From an uncultured Chlorobiaceae bacterium (GTDB taxonomy: Bacteria > Bacteroidota > Chlorobiia > Chlorobiales > Chlorobiaceae), in NCBI GenBank assembly GCA_903917955.1, contig CAIXCO010000378.1, positions 1 to 17,049 on the forward strand: a DNA stretch of 17,049 nt, in the 5' to 3' direction. A program made the position numbers and the translations under genes. Of this stretch, positions 1 through 7,323 are shown one piece after another. Under the pieces are notes generated by a model. It was not told where the DNA came from. It did no database searches and saw nothing but the letters and a program-made list of their open reading frames with translations. Position 1 is the first letter of the stretch; every line of letters starts with the position of its first letter.

Positions 1-88
1 CCACGAAGAGCTGATCGCCGAGCAACACCTCTACGCCGAACTCTATAACCAGCAGTTGCTCGAAGAGGAGATTCTTTCAATTTCGTAG
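1..88 (+). CDS. C-terminal tail of an ABC transporter ATPase (5' partial)
   Basis: Only the last 28 residues are in the window, in the frame beginning at base 2 and ending with TAG at 86-88. The tail begins HEELIAEQHLYAELYNQQ. This matches the end of ABC exporter half-transporters of the MsbA/lipid-exporter type, where a G-T-HEEL motif follows the H-loop and is followed by G-x-YAxLYxxQ. Such proteins are inner-membrane exporters with a fused transmembrane domain and ATPase. Nothing else of the gene is visible, so substrate and exact family cannot be decided. It converges on the epimerase gene, with only two bases between the two stop codons. The ABC assignment rests on one short motif; an unrelated protein is possible but less likely. 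Confidence 0.6.
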   Translation, partial: HEELIAEQHLYAELYNQQLLEEEILSIS

Positions 89-90
89 CA

Positions 91-1122
91 TTACAGCGAA
101 ATCGAATAATAGTCACGGTACCATGCCACAAAGCGCTTGATACCTTCCGGCACAGTGGTTTCCGGCTTGTAGTGAACATCCTCCATCAGTTGATCAACGT
201 CTGCACAGGTGTCGGGTACATCACCAGGCTGCAGTGGTAAATACTCTTTTATGGCAGTGCGGCCAAGCTGGCCTTCAAGTGCTTCAATGTAATCCATAAG
301 CTCAACCGGACGGCTGTTGCCTATGTTATAGACTCTCCAGGGCGCCCTGCTTGTGCCGGGATCGGGCTTAAGTCCTGACCAGTCGGGGTTGGGTGTGGCT
401 ACATGGTCAAGCGTCCTTACTACCCCCTCAACAATATCGTCGATATAGGTAAAATCACGACGATGCTTGCCGTAATTGAAGATCTGAATGGGCTTGTTGT
501 TCAGTATGGCATCGGTAAAAAGGAAGAGTGCCATATCCGGCCTTCCCCAAGGGCCGTACACGGTAAAAAAGCGCAGCCCGGTTGTTGGCAAATTGTAGAG
601 ATTGCTATAGGTGTGAGCCATCAACTCATTGGCCTTCTTGCTTGCAGCATAGAGGGAGAGAGGGTGATCGACATTGTCGTGCACCGAAAAAGGCATGGTT
701 TCGTTGGCACCATACACAGAGCTTGAGGAGGCATAGACGAGATGCTTCACGCTGTTATGGCGGCATCCTTCGAGGATATTGAGAAAACCGACAATATTGC
801 TCTCAATGTAGGAATGAGGATTCTGAATTGAATAGCGCACACCAGCCTGGGCTGCCAGATTAACGACCCGTTCAAACTCCCCTTTCCGGAAAAGCTCCTC
901 AATGGCGCTCCGGTCAGCGAGATCAGCTTTTACAAAGGTGAACCCTTCAAAAGGCGCAAGCATCGAAAGACGCGCCTCCTTGAGTGAAACGTCGTAATAG
1001 TCGTTCATGTTATCGACACCGGTGACCTGCTCTCCCCTTTCGAGCAACCGCTTGCAGAGATGAAATCCTATAAATCCGGCAGCGCCGGTCACCAATATTT
1101 TCATTGCACTTTGATCATTCAT
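91..1122 (-). CDS. NAD-dependent epimerase, UDP-glucuronate 4-epimerase type
   Basis: Predicted cytosolic short-chain dehydrogenase-type sugar nucleotide epimerase of 343 residues, the usual length for the family. The Rossmann NAD-binding loop GAAGFIG lies at residues 13-19. An Asp-containing VDNMNDYYD segment follows beta-2, and the Ser-rich catalytic strand SSSSVYG is at about 132-138. The catalytic YxxxK is Tyr158/Lys162 (YAASK). The later segment RFFTVYGPWGRPDMALF and the DFTYIDDIV motif are typical of CapI/LspL-type UDP-glucuronate 4-epimerases, which make UDP-galacturonate for capsule or LPS. GalE-like or dehydratase-like specificity cannot be excluded. Met7 (base 1104, MKILVTG) is the start most family members would use. 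Neither Met has a clear ribosome binding site, and the longer form is given here. The gene is divergent from the ATP-grasp operon and convergent with an ABC transporter. Confidence 0.9.
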   Translation of the reverse strand: MNDQSAMKILVTGAAGFIGFHLCKRLLERGEQVTGVDNMNDYYDVSLKEARLSMLAPFEGFTFVKADLADRSAIEELFRKGEFERVVNLAAQAGVRYSIQNPHSYIESNIVGFLNILEGCRHNSVKHLVYASSSSVYGANETMPFSVHDNVDHPLSLYAASKKANELMAHTYSNLYNLPTTGLRFFTVYGPWGRPDMALFLFTDAILNNKPIQIFNYGKHRRDFTYIDDIVEGVVRTLDHVATPNPDWSGLKPDPGTSRAPWRVYNIGNSRPVELMDYIEALEGQLGRTAIKEYLPLQPGDVPDTCADVDQLMEDVHYKPETTVPEGIKRFVAWYRDYYSISL

Positions 1123-1216
1123 GGGTTACAGCCGCGATTAAAAGCAGCCTCTAAAAAGCTTGAGCTATCCCTCAATAAAAACAATTTACCGCACCAACAA
1201 AAGCAAAAAGAGGGTG

Positions 1217-1232
1217 ACGTAATTGGTTACGT
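1217..1232. promoter_or_regulatory. Palindrome in the divergent intergenic region (possible operator)
   Basis: A perfect inverted repeat with 6-base arms and a 4-base spacer, ACGTAA-TTGG-TTACGT. It lies in the 284-bp gap between the divergently transcribed epimerase (-) and ATP-grasp operon (+). Its dyad symmetry and place suit a dimeric regulator binding site. It does not match an FNR, Fur or LexA consensus that I recognise, and a 6-bp arm can occur by chance. Confidence 0.25.
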
Positions 1233-1299
1233 GCAGTTTCGACAGACGACGCAGAGTACAACCGGTGACAATACATCTGACAAACGCACAAAAAACTCC

Positions 1300-1375
1300 A
1301 CAATATTTTAATATTATTAGGTATTTTTAATTAAAATCCGAATTTATTTAAGTATATACCGTAAGCAAAAGGCGA
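1300..1375 (+). promoter_or_regulatory. AT-rich stretch, probable promoter region of the ATP-grasp operon
   Basis: About 75 bases of strongly AT-rich sequence, including runs such as TTTTTAATTAAAA and AGTATATACC, directly upstream of the ORF starting at 1407. It contrasts with the GC-richer coding DNA on both sides. The TATATA-containing piece near 1352-1358 could serve as a -10 element, leaving a 5' leader of about 45 bases. No convincing -35/-10 pair with good spacing is visible, so this is a region call, not a mapped promoter. Confidence 0.3.
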
Positions 1376-1406
1376 TTCTCCATAAACGACAAGAATCCAT
1401 ACTCCT

Positions 1407-2855
1407 ATGATTCGCTGCTTTGAGCGCTACGAAGCCGAAACCTCCCAGTTTTTCGACGAGGTTATCTCAAAAGAGGGAACTCCCCGATCCCACTACGACA
1501 AGATGCTTCAACGCTTCGGCCAGTTTTCGGCGGACGATATCAAGGCGCGCCGAGAGATTGTCAATATTTTTTTTCGAAACCAGGGGATCACCTTTACCGT
1601 CTATGGCGAGGAGGAGGGTGTAGAGCGGCTCTTTCCCTTTGATCTTATTCCGAGGGTGCTGCCAGCAAACGAATGGCAAACCATCGAGCGGGGGCTTACA
1701 CAGCGTATTACGGCACTCAATACCTTTTTGCACGACATCTATCATGGCCAGAAAATCCTTAAAGACAAGGTGATTCCTGCCGAACTGATTCTCGGAAGCC
1801 AGCATTTCAGACGCGAATTTGTGGGGGTAAACCCACCTCTCGGCATCTACATTCACGTTACCGGCAGCGATATCATCCGCGACGGCGAGGGCAACTATCT
1901 GGTGCTTGAAGATAATCTGCGCACCCCGAGCGGCGTCTCCTATATGCTGCAGAACCGGCAAGCGATGAAACGCGCCTTCCCGGTGCTCTTCGACAAATAC
2001 AAGATCCGGCCGATCGAAAATTATCCGCAGGAGCTTCTCCGTACCCTGCAGGAGATTGGCCCGGTTTCGCGCCGTGATCCGAACGTCGTGGTGCTTACCC
2101 CCGGCATCTACAACTCGGCCTATTTCGAGCACAGCTTTCTGGCCCGCCAGATGGGCGTTGAGCTGACTGAGGGAAAAGATCTTGTGGTCAACAACAACAA
2201 GGTGTATACCAGAACCACCCGGGGACTGGAACGGGTTGATGTGGTCTACCGGCGCGTTGACGATGCCTTTCTTGATCCGCTTGTCTTCCGCCCTGACTCG
2301 AAGCTCGGTGTTGCTGGTATTGTTAATGCGTACCGCAAAGGCAATGTGACTTTGGCCAACGCCATTGGTTGCGGCGTGGCTGACGACAAGGTGATTTACA
2401 GTTTTGTACCTGAAATCATCAAATACTATCTCGGTGAAGATCCGATTTTGGAGAATGTTCCAACCTGGCTCGCCAGCAACCCTTCAGACCTGAAATATAT
2501 TCTGGCAAACCTCGACAAACTGGTGGTGAAGGCGGCCAATGAATCAGGCGGCTACGGCATGTTGATCGGGCCGGAATCGACGATTGAGCAGCAGGAGAAT
2601 TTTGCGGAGATGATTGTGGCCAATCCACGGAACTACATTGCCCAGCCAACCATTTCGTTGTCGCGCCACCCAAGCTTTTTCAATGATACCGAGCTCTTTG
2701 GGTGCCATATCGACCTTCGTCCCTATGTTTTGTACGGTAAAACTATTACTATAGTCCCCGGAGGCTTGACAAGGGTGGCCCTCAAGCGTGGTTCACTGGT
2801 GGTCAACTCCTCTCAGGGAGGAGGCAGCAAGGATACCTGGGTTGTCGACGAATAA
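1407..2855 (+). CDS. Circularly permuted ATP-grasp type 2 protein (DUF404/DUF407)
   Basis: 482-residue cytosolic protein of the circularly permuted ATP-grasp family, first gene of a three-gene operon. Recognisable stretches include FTVYGEEEGVERLFPFDLIPR near residue 69, the long segment GIYIHVTGSDIIRDGEGNY followed by LVLEDNLRTPSGVSYMLQNR (about 143-190), and the nucleotide-binding portion with LVVKAANESGGYGMLIGPE near 372-390, where a Lys and a Gly-rich loop are expected to hold ATP. ATP-grasp enzymes ligate a carboxylate to an amine through an acylphosphate. For this family the proposed role (Iyer, Aravind and colleagues) is amide/peptide-bond formation with the alpha-E and transglutaminase partners; the substrate is unknown. 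Length is normal and no break is seen. The ATG at 1407 lacks a strong SD but is where homologues begin. Confidence 0.92.
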   Translation: MIRCFERYEAETSQFFDEVISKEGTPRSHYDKMLQRFGQFSADDIKARREIVNIFFRNQGITFTVYGEEEGVERLFPFDLIPRVLPANEWQTIERGLTQRITALNTFLHDIYHGQKILKDKVIPAELILGSQHFRREFVGVNPPLGIYIHVTGSDIIRDGEGNYLVLEDNLRTPSGVSYMLQNRQAMKRAFPVLFDKYKIRPIENYPQELLRTLQEIGPVSRRDPNVVVLTPGIYNSAYFEHSFLARQMGVELTEGKDLVVNNNKVYTRTTRGLERVDVVYRRVDDAFLDPLVFRPDSKLGVAGIVNAYRKGNVTLANAIGCGVADDKVIYSFVPEIIKYYLGEDPILENVPTWLASNPSDLKYILANLDKLVVKAANESGGYGMLIGPESTIEQQENFAEMIVANPRNYIAQPTISLSRHPSFFNDTELFGCHIDLRPYVLYGKTITIVPGGLTRVALKRGSLVVNSSQGGGSKDTWVVDE

Positions 2856-2875
2856 ACACTAATTTCTTATTACTT

Positions 2876-3949
2876 ATGTTAAGCCGTGTTGCCGAATCGC
2901 TCTTTTGGATGAGTCGTTATTTTGAACGGGCAGAGAATACTGCGAGGTTTCTCGACGTCAATTTTAACCTGTTGCTTGATCTCAATAAAATAACCCATAT
3001 CGAGAACCCGAGCTACTGGGTTGCGCTTATTCTTGTCACCAGCGACAAGGAGCGTTTCAACAGCCTGTATGACGAGTACTCTGCCCGTACCGTGACCGAT
3101 TATCTGGTCTTCAACAAGAGCAATCCGAACTCCATCACCTCCTGTATCGGGCTGGCAAGGGAGAATGCACGCAGTATTATTGAGAGCATCTCAAGCGAAA
3201 TGTGGGAGCAGGTCAATAACCTCTACCACTATCTGCAGAATGTGACGCCGCAGTTTGTGCAGAACGACCCCTACGGCTTTTACAAAGAGATCAAAAATGC
3301 CTCGCATCTCTTCCAGGGCATTACCGATAACACCTTCTCGCACAACGAGGGGTGGGATTTCATACAGATTGCCAAGTATCTTGAACGCACCGACAACATC
3401 GCCCGGCTTATTGATGTGAAATACCACATGCTGCTCTCCGAAGCGCAAAGCCAGCCTGAACTCGTTGCCGGCTCGGAAGATATCATCCAGTGGATGGCCG
3501 TGCTCAAGAGCTGCAGCGCGCTTGAGGCTTTCCGCAAGGTCTATCTGTCAAAAATTGATCCCGACAACATTCTGCGTTTTCTCATTTTGGACCGTACCTT
3601 CCCGCGAAGCATCAATTTTTCTGTCTGTGCGGCTGAAGATGCCCTGTGGCGCATATCAGGAAGCTCGCGCCACCGCTATGTCAACAACGCCGACCGGCTG
3701 ATTGGCAAACTGGAGGCCGAGCTAAGTTATACGGCCATTGAGGATATCTTTTCGAAAGGGTTGCACCACTACCTTGAAGATTTGGAACAGCGGCTGGTGA
3801 AAGTTGGCGAACAGGTTCACCTCACCTATTTTGCCTACCACACTCCGGAAATTGAGTCATCAGACATTGAAGAGGCGCTTCCCTTCACCGGAATTGCCGG
3901 TGGACGAGCCAACTGGAGCCAGGCGCAGCAGCATCAGCAACAGCAATAA
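2876..3949 (+). CDS. Alpha-E domain protein (DUF403)
   Basis: 357-residue, mostly alpha-helical alpha-E family protein. The N-terminus MLSRVAESLFWMSRYFERAE is diagnostic: homologues begin exactly so, which fixes the start. A second copy of the same helical signature, IAKYLERTDNIARLIDVKYH, occurs near residue 166, in agreement with the internally duplicated, Glu-rich helices that name the family. No enzymatic motif is known. It is thought to work with the ATP-grasp protein as a scaffold or second enzyme in the same peptide-ligation pathway. The gene begins 20 bp after the ATP-grasp stop, and the transglutaminase gene begins 22 bp after its own stop, so the three are probably co-transcribed. 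The last ten residues are Gln-rich (QAQQHQQQQ), encoded by CAG/CAA codons, and are probably a disordered, non-conserved tail. Confidence 0.92.
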   Translation: MLSRVAESLFWMSRYFERAENTARFLDVNFNLLLDLNKITHIENPSYWVALILVTSDKERFNSLYDEYSARTVTDYLVFNKSNPNSITSCIGLARENARSIIESISSEMWEQVNNLYHYLQNVTPQFVQNDPYGFYKEIKNASHLFQGITDNTFSHNEGWDFIQIAKYLERTDNIARLIDVKYHMLLSEAQSQPELVAGSEDIIQWMAVLKSCSALEAFRKVYLSKIDPDNILRFLILDRTFPRSINFSVCAAEDALWRISGSSRHRYVNNADRLIGKLEAELSYTAIEDIFSKGLHHYLEDLEQRLVKVGEQVHLTYFAYHTPEIESSDIEEALPFTGIAGGRANWSQAQQHQQQQ

Positions 3950-3971
3950 CCCGACCGTAAACCACAAGAGC

Positions 3972-4790
3972 ATGATTCTGAAAGTTGAGCACTCTACCCT
4001 GTTTGAATATGACAATCCAATCTATGAAACAGCGACCGAAGTACGGCTCCACCCCGATAATAACCCTGCAGCTCCGCAGCGCTGTGCAAGCTTCAAGCTT
4101 CAGGTCGATCCACCGGCCACACTTTTTGAATACACCGATTTTTATGGCAATAATGTCAACCATTTCAACCTGCTCCAGAGTCATAAGCGGGTTAAAATTG
4201 TGGCTACTTCGGTAGTAGAGACCGGCATGGGCCACGCTGATGCCGGCGAAAATGAGGATATTTATCTGATGGATTTTTCATGCCAGAGCCGCTATGTCCA
4301 TTTCGATGCTGCCATACGCGACTTCTCCACCCGTTTTGCCACCAATACCAACAGTTTTCAACTTGCCGAATCGATCTGCCGCTACATTAACGATACCTTC
4401 ATCTACGAGCCAGGAGTGACTGACGTTCACAGTACCAGTGCGGTGGTCATGGCACTCGGACGGGGCGTCTGCCAGGATTTTGCCCATATCCTGCTTGCCA
4501 CCTGCCGCTACCTCGGCCTCCCCGCCCGCTACGTCAGCGGTTACCTCTACGGAGGCAGCACACCCGATGGACACGATGAAGCGAGCCACGCCTGGTGCGA
4601 AGTCTACTGCGGCAAGGAAAAAGGGTGGATTGGCATGGACCCGACCCATAAAACCCTCTTTGTTGATCAGCGCTATATCAAAATTGGTTCGGGCCGTGAC
4701 TATGATGACATACCTCCGGTTCGTGGCACCTACAAAGGCAATGCAATTGAAAAGCTTACTGTAGCGGTGAGGGTAAGCTCAATGGAGTAA
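3972..4790 (+). CDS. Transglutaminase-like cysteine protease (bacterial N-terminal domain + core)
   Basis: 272-residue protein with a beta-rich bacterial transglutaminase N-terminal domain (about 1-80, starting MILKVEHSTLFEYDNPIYE) and a transglutaminase/protease core (about 125-230). The catalytic triad is readable: Cys167 in GRGVCQDFAH, His206 in ASHAWCEVY and Asp223 in GMDPTH. These bacterial members are believed to cleave peptide or isopeptide bonds rather than cross-link. The gene closes the ATP-grasp/alpha-E operon, so a role in processing or hydrolysing the product of the ligase is likely. The frame is open upstream to 3804, giving a possible 56-residue extension inside the alpha-E gene. 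I chose the Met at 3972 because family members begin with this ILKVEHxTxFEY strand and because it gives a normal 22-bp operon spacing. Confidence 0.92.
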   Translation: MILKVEHSTLFEYDNPIYETATEVRLHPDNNPAAPQRCASFKLQVDPPATLFEYTDFYGNNVNHFNLLQSHKRVKIVATSVVETGMGHADAGENEDIYLMDFSCQSRYVHFDAAIRDFSTRFATNTNSFQLAESICRYINDTFIYEPGVTDVHSTSAVVMALGRGVCQDFAHILLATCRYLGLPARYVSGYLYGGSTPDGHDEASHAWCEVYCGKEKGWIGMDPTHKTLFVDQRYIKIGSGRDYDDIPPVRGTYKGNAIEKLTVAVRVSSME

Positions 4791-4939
4791 GCAAACAAGA
4801 GCTATGCCGTAAAAAAAGAGTTCCGGAATTCCTTCACGATCACTACATTAGTAGACAGGGCCGGGAAAAATATTTTTATGGCAGCAGCGGTACTTCGCTT
4901 GGGATGTGCCGTTATTGATGCACAATGCAGCTTATCATC

Positions 4940-4944
4940 GGAGG
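4940..4944 (+). promoter_or_regulatory. Shine-Dalgarno site deciding the hydrolase start
   Basis: GGAGG followed by seven bases and then the ATG at 4952. This is one of the few strong SD sequences in the window. It makes the second Met (MAQNQKR) the likely start rather than the ATG at 4925, which has no SD and would place this site inside the coding region. Confidence 0.6.
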
Positions 4945-4951
4945 AACTCTC

Positions 4952-5941
4952 ATGGCACAAAATCAGAAGCGCAGCACTCAAAAATGGTTGATTTGTTTAT
5001 TGCTCTCCGGCTTGATGCTCACCATTGCACTTATCCTCCTGACACCGTGGCAAAGCGGGCATATCCCTTCTCACTCTCACCCGGCACAAAATTACAGCGA
5101 GGCATTACAACTCGTTGAACTCCTCAGGGCGGATGAACCTCAAGGGATGAATCCGCTCAACCGAGCCCAATTGATGACCCACGGAAATAAAACAGATCAC
5201 GCCATCATTCTGGTTCACGGCTATACGAGCGACCCGCAACAATTTCAGGAGTTAGGAAAGCGTTTATATGCTTTGGGCTATAACGTCCTCATTGCTCCTC
5301 TCCCGCACCACGGTCTGGCTGACCGGATGACCAATGCACATGCGAGTCTGACGGCCGAAGAGCTGGCAGAGTATGCCAACCGGACGGTGGATATTGGACA
5401 GGGACTCGGTGACAAGGTGGTCATGATGGGTATCTCTGCGGGCGGTGTCACCACCGCATGGGCGGCACAAAACCGGAGCGATATCGATCTGGCGATCATC
5501 ATCTCCCCTGCCGTAGGATTCAAACAAGTTCCCACACCACTGACCGCTGCCGCAATGAACCTCTATACATTTCTGCCTGATGCACTCGAATGGTGGGATC
5601 CAGTACTGAAAGAGAAGGTTCTTCCGGAGCACGCCTACCCTCTCTATTCCCGTCATGCTTTGGCGCAGATTCTCCGTCTGGGGTTTGTTGTTCAGACAGA
5701 GGCCGTAATTGCGCCACCTGCCGCAAAAAAGATGGTGATTGTCTTCAATGCCAACGACCTCATGATCAATAATGAGATGACGATGAAGATCGTCAACCTG
5801 TGGAAGGTGCACCATGCAAGCCTGACCACTTTCGAATTCCCGGCCAGCCTGAAACTCGGCCACGACATCATCGACCCGGCCCAACCCAACCAGCGGGTCG
5901 ATATCGTCTATCCGCAACTCCTGGAGCTGCTCAACCGATAA
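4952..5941 (+). CDS. Membrane-anchored alpha/beta hydrolase (carboxylesterase/lipase-like)
   Basis: 329-residue serine hydrolase with an N-terminal hydrophobic segment (about residues 11-33, KWLICLLLSGLMLTIALILL) preceded by Lys/Arg. It is therefore probably tethered to the inner membrane with the catalytic domain in the periplasm. The oxyanion-side HG motif is at 89-90 (ILVHGYTSD). The nucleophile elbow GISAGG has Ser162, the acid is probably Asp269 (FNANDLMI), and the catalytic His is His304 (KLGHDII). The overall layout resembles monoacylglycerol lipase/carboxylesterase hydrolases. The likely reaction is ester hydrolysis of a lipid or small acyl ester; the substrate cannot be told. It lies 161 bp after the transglutaminase gene on the same strand, with its own leader, so it may be a separate unit. 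It is unrelated in sequence to the class 3 lipase piece at the right edge. Confidence 0.88.
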   Translation: MAQNQKRSTQKWLICLLLSGLMLTIALILLTPWQSGHIPSHSHPAQNYSEALQLVELLRADEPQGMNPLNRAQLMTHGNKTDHAIILVHGYTSDPQQFQELGKRLYALGYNVLIAPLPHHGLADRMTNAHASLTAEELAEYANRTVDIGQGLGDKVVMMGISAGGVTTAWAAQNRSDIDLAIIISPAVGFKQVPTPLTAAAMNLYTFLPDALEWWDPVLKEKVLPEHAYPLYSRHALAQILRLGFVVQTEAVIAPPAAKKMVIVFNANDLMINNEMTMKIVNLWKVHHASLTTFEFPASLKLGHDIIDPAQPNQRVDIVYPQLLELLNR

Positions 5942-5977
5942 ACAAACAGCTCTTCATATCCGCTATCAACGAATTAT

Positions 5978-6004
5978 CAAGGGAGGAAAACTTTTCCTCC
6001 CTTG
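5978..6004. terminator. Palindromic hairpin between convergent genes (bidirectional terminator candidate)
   Basis: A perfect 27-base inverted repeat with 13-base arms around a single central C: CAAGGGAGGAAAA on one side and its exact reverse complement on the other. In RNA it would form a GC-rich 9-bp stem topped by A/U pairs. It begins 36 bases after the hydrolase stop (+) and ends 12 bases from the cytochrome c peroxidase stop (-), so it can serve both converging transcripts. There is no U-tract after the stem on either strand, so it is not a textbook intrinsic terminator. It could also act as an mRNA 3'-end stabiliser. Confidence 0.55.
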
Positions 6005-6016
6005 GCTGACAGCGAC

Positions 6017-7072
6017 TTATTTAACGAAGGGCTGGGGAGGCGGTGTTGCGTCCGTTGATGGCGGAAGTTGTGGCAGCTCAAATTTCGGCTGGTCACCGGT
6101 CAAACTCTTCAGGAAGGCAACAATACTCGCATTCTCTTCGGCGGTGAACTTTTTGCCCAACTGAATCTGACCCATCACCTCAACGGCCTTCGAGAGTGTT
6201 GCCGCGCCACCGTCATGGAAATAGGGGTAGGTCAACTCAACGTTCCTCAGAGTCGGCACCTTGAATTTGAAACGATCTGCATCGACTTTTGTAACAGCAA
6301 AACGACCTGATGCTGGATTTGTTGTTTTGTAGGGTTCCACAGCTCCCATTTTCTGGAAAGAATTCCCCCCGACAGCCGGGCCGTTATGGCAGGCGGTACA
6401 TCCACTGCTCTTGAACAGGTCGTAGCCTGCAAGTTCCTGTTTAGTGATTGCTGCGTCATCACCTTTCAGCCATTTGTCGAAACGGGCATTAGGGGTGACC
6501 AGCGTCTCTTCAAAGGCGGCTATGGCCGTTGTCACCTTGTCGATATCAATGGTATCGACCTTGAAAACCTTCTTGAACTCTTCCACATAAGCGGGAATGG
6601 ATTGCAGCACCGCAACGGCGAGGTCATGGGTAAACGACATTTCACCCGGGTTGCCTATCGGGCCACCCGCCTGCTCCTTGAGATCTTTGGCCCGTCCATC
6701 CCAGAACTGCGCCAGGTTCAGGCTTGAGTTGAGTACGGTTGGCGAATTGATAGGCCCTTGATGCCATTTGTGGCCAATGGAGCTTTTGAGATTGTCACTG
6801 CCGCCCATGCTTAAATTATGGCAGGAGTTACATGAAATGAATCCTGATTTTGACAACCGTGGATCAAAAAAGAGTTTTTTGCCAAGTTCCACCATGGCCT
6901 GATCTGCTACTTTTGGTGCTTCAAGAGGTGTAACAGGCTCCCCCGCCCTTGGCTGAGTGACTGGAACAGCAACAGGTGCAGGCTGATTTACCGTTTCTGG
7001 TTCCGTTTTTTTTGTACAGGAGGCGACAACGCCAGCAGCAAGAAGGGTTACAACAAGAATTTGAGTTTTCAT
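6017..7072 (-). CDS. Diheme cytochrome c peroxidase, predicted lipoprotein
   Basis: 351-residue periplasmic bacterial cytochrome c peroxidase (CCP/MauG superfamily), which reduces hydrogen peroxide to water with electrons from small c-type cytochromes. Two heme-binding motifs are present, CNSCH at 81-85 and CTACH at 225-229. Around them are family stretches such as LFFDPRLSKSGFISCNSCHN, SPTVLNSS, QFWDGRAKDLKEQA, VPTLRNV and YFHDGG. Met290 before GQIQLG is in the place of the Met ligand of the high-potential heme. The N-terminus is a lipoprotein signal with lipobox VAS-C (Cys19), followed by a Pro/Val-rich linker to about residue 50, so the enzyme is probably lipid-anchored. Classical CCPs are mostly soluble. 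The C-terminus is Pro-rich. It lies on the same strand as the type I secretion genes but 251 bp away, so it is probably transcribed on its own. Confidence 0.93.
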   Translation of the reverse strand: MKTQILVVTLLAAGVVASCTKKTEPETVNQPAPVAVPVTQPRAGEPVTPLEAPKVADQAMVELGKKLFFDPRLSKSGFISCNSCHNLSMGGSDNLKSSIGHKWHQGPINSPTVLNSSLNLAQFWDGRAKDLKEQAGGPIGNPGEMSFTHDLAVAVLQSIPAYVEEFKKVFKVDTIDIDKVTTAIAAFEETLVTPNARFDKWLKGDDAAITKQELAGYDLFKSSGCTACHNGPAVGGNSFQKMGAVEPYKTTNPASGRFAVTKVDADRFKFKVPTLRNVELTYPYFHDGGAATLSKAVEVMGQIQLGKKFTAEENASIVAFLKSLTGDQPKFELPQLPPSTDATPPPQPFVK

Positions 7073-7323
7073 TATCAGGTTCCGGAAAAATGATCAAGAG
7101 TGCCGAAATACCGGCTATTGTTATGATTCAAAAAAAGAAGTACTTCCCGAGTAGCAAAAATACTTTTTTTTCTCTTAAATCCAGAAAAAAGGGTACTTGG
7201 CTCGTCAACAAAGAGAGAATGGTCAGCGCGGGCACACTGTTTATATTGCCATAGCCACGTTTCCTTCATGAACTGTGAACTATGCTGGTTTCAAGAGTGA
7301 TTTTGCCTATGCCGGTTATAGCA
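7073..7323. other. Intergenic region upstream of the peroxidase gene
   Basis: 251 bases with no credible gene. A small (-) reading frame at 7075-7269 has no recognisable domain and is judged spurious. The region is AT-rich near 7125-7190 and must hold the peroxidase promoter, but I see no convincing -35/-10 pair. A 10-base perfect palindrome GAAGTACTTC is at 7137-7146. On the (-) strand it is followed by a run of T, but it lacks room for a loop and is not called a terminator. No clear remnant of the missing half of the receiver gene was found here. Confidence 0.5.

Noticed and set aside
1060..1311. 83-codon + strand frame in the divergent intergenic region
   Set aside because: It begins inside the epimerase gene on the other strand, has no ribosome binding site and a Lys/Gln/Asn-rich translation without similarity to any family I recognise.
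1467..2132. 221-codon open frame on the - strand inside the ATP-grasp gene
   Set aside because: Antisense shadow; the + strand product has clear family motifs throughout and this one has none.
5264..5917. 217-codon open frame on the - strand inside the alpha/beta hydrolase gene
   Set aside because: No recognisable domain; the + strand shows the complete Ser-Asp-His triad and a good ribosome binding site.
7137..7146. GAAGTACTTC followed by T-run on the - strand as a terminator of the tolC/receiver transcript
   Set aside because: The palindrome has no bases for a hairpin loop without losing most of its stem; a stable terminator is not supported.
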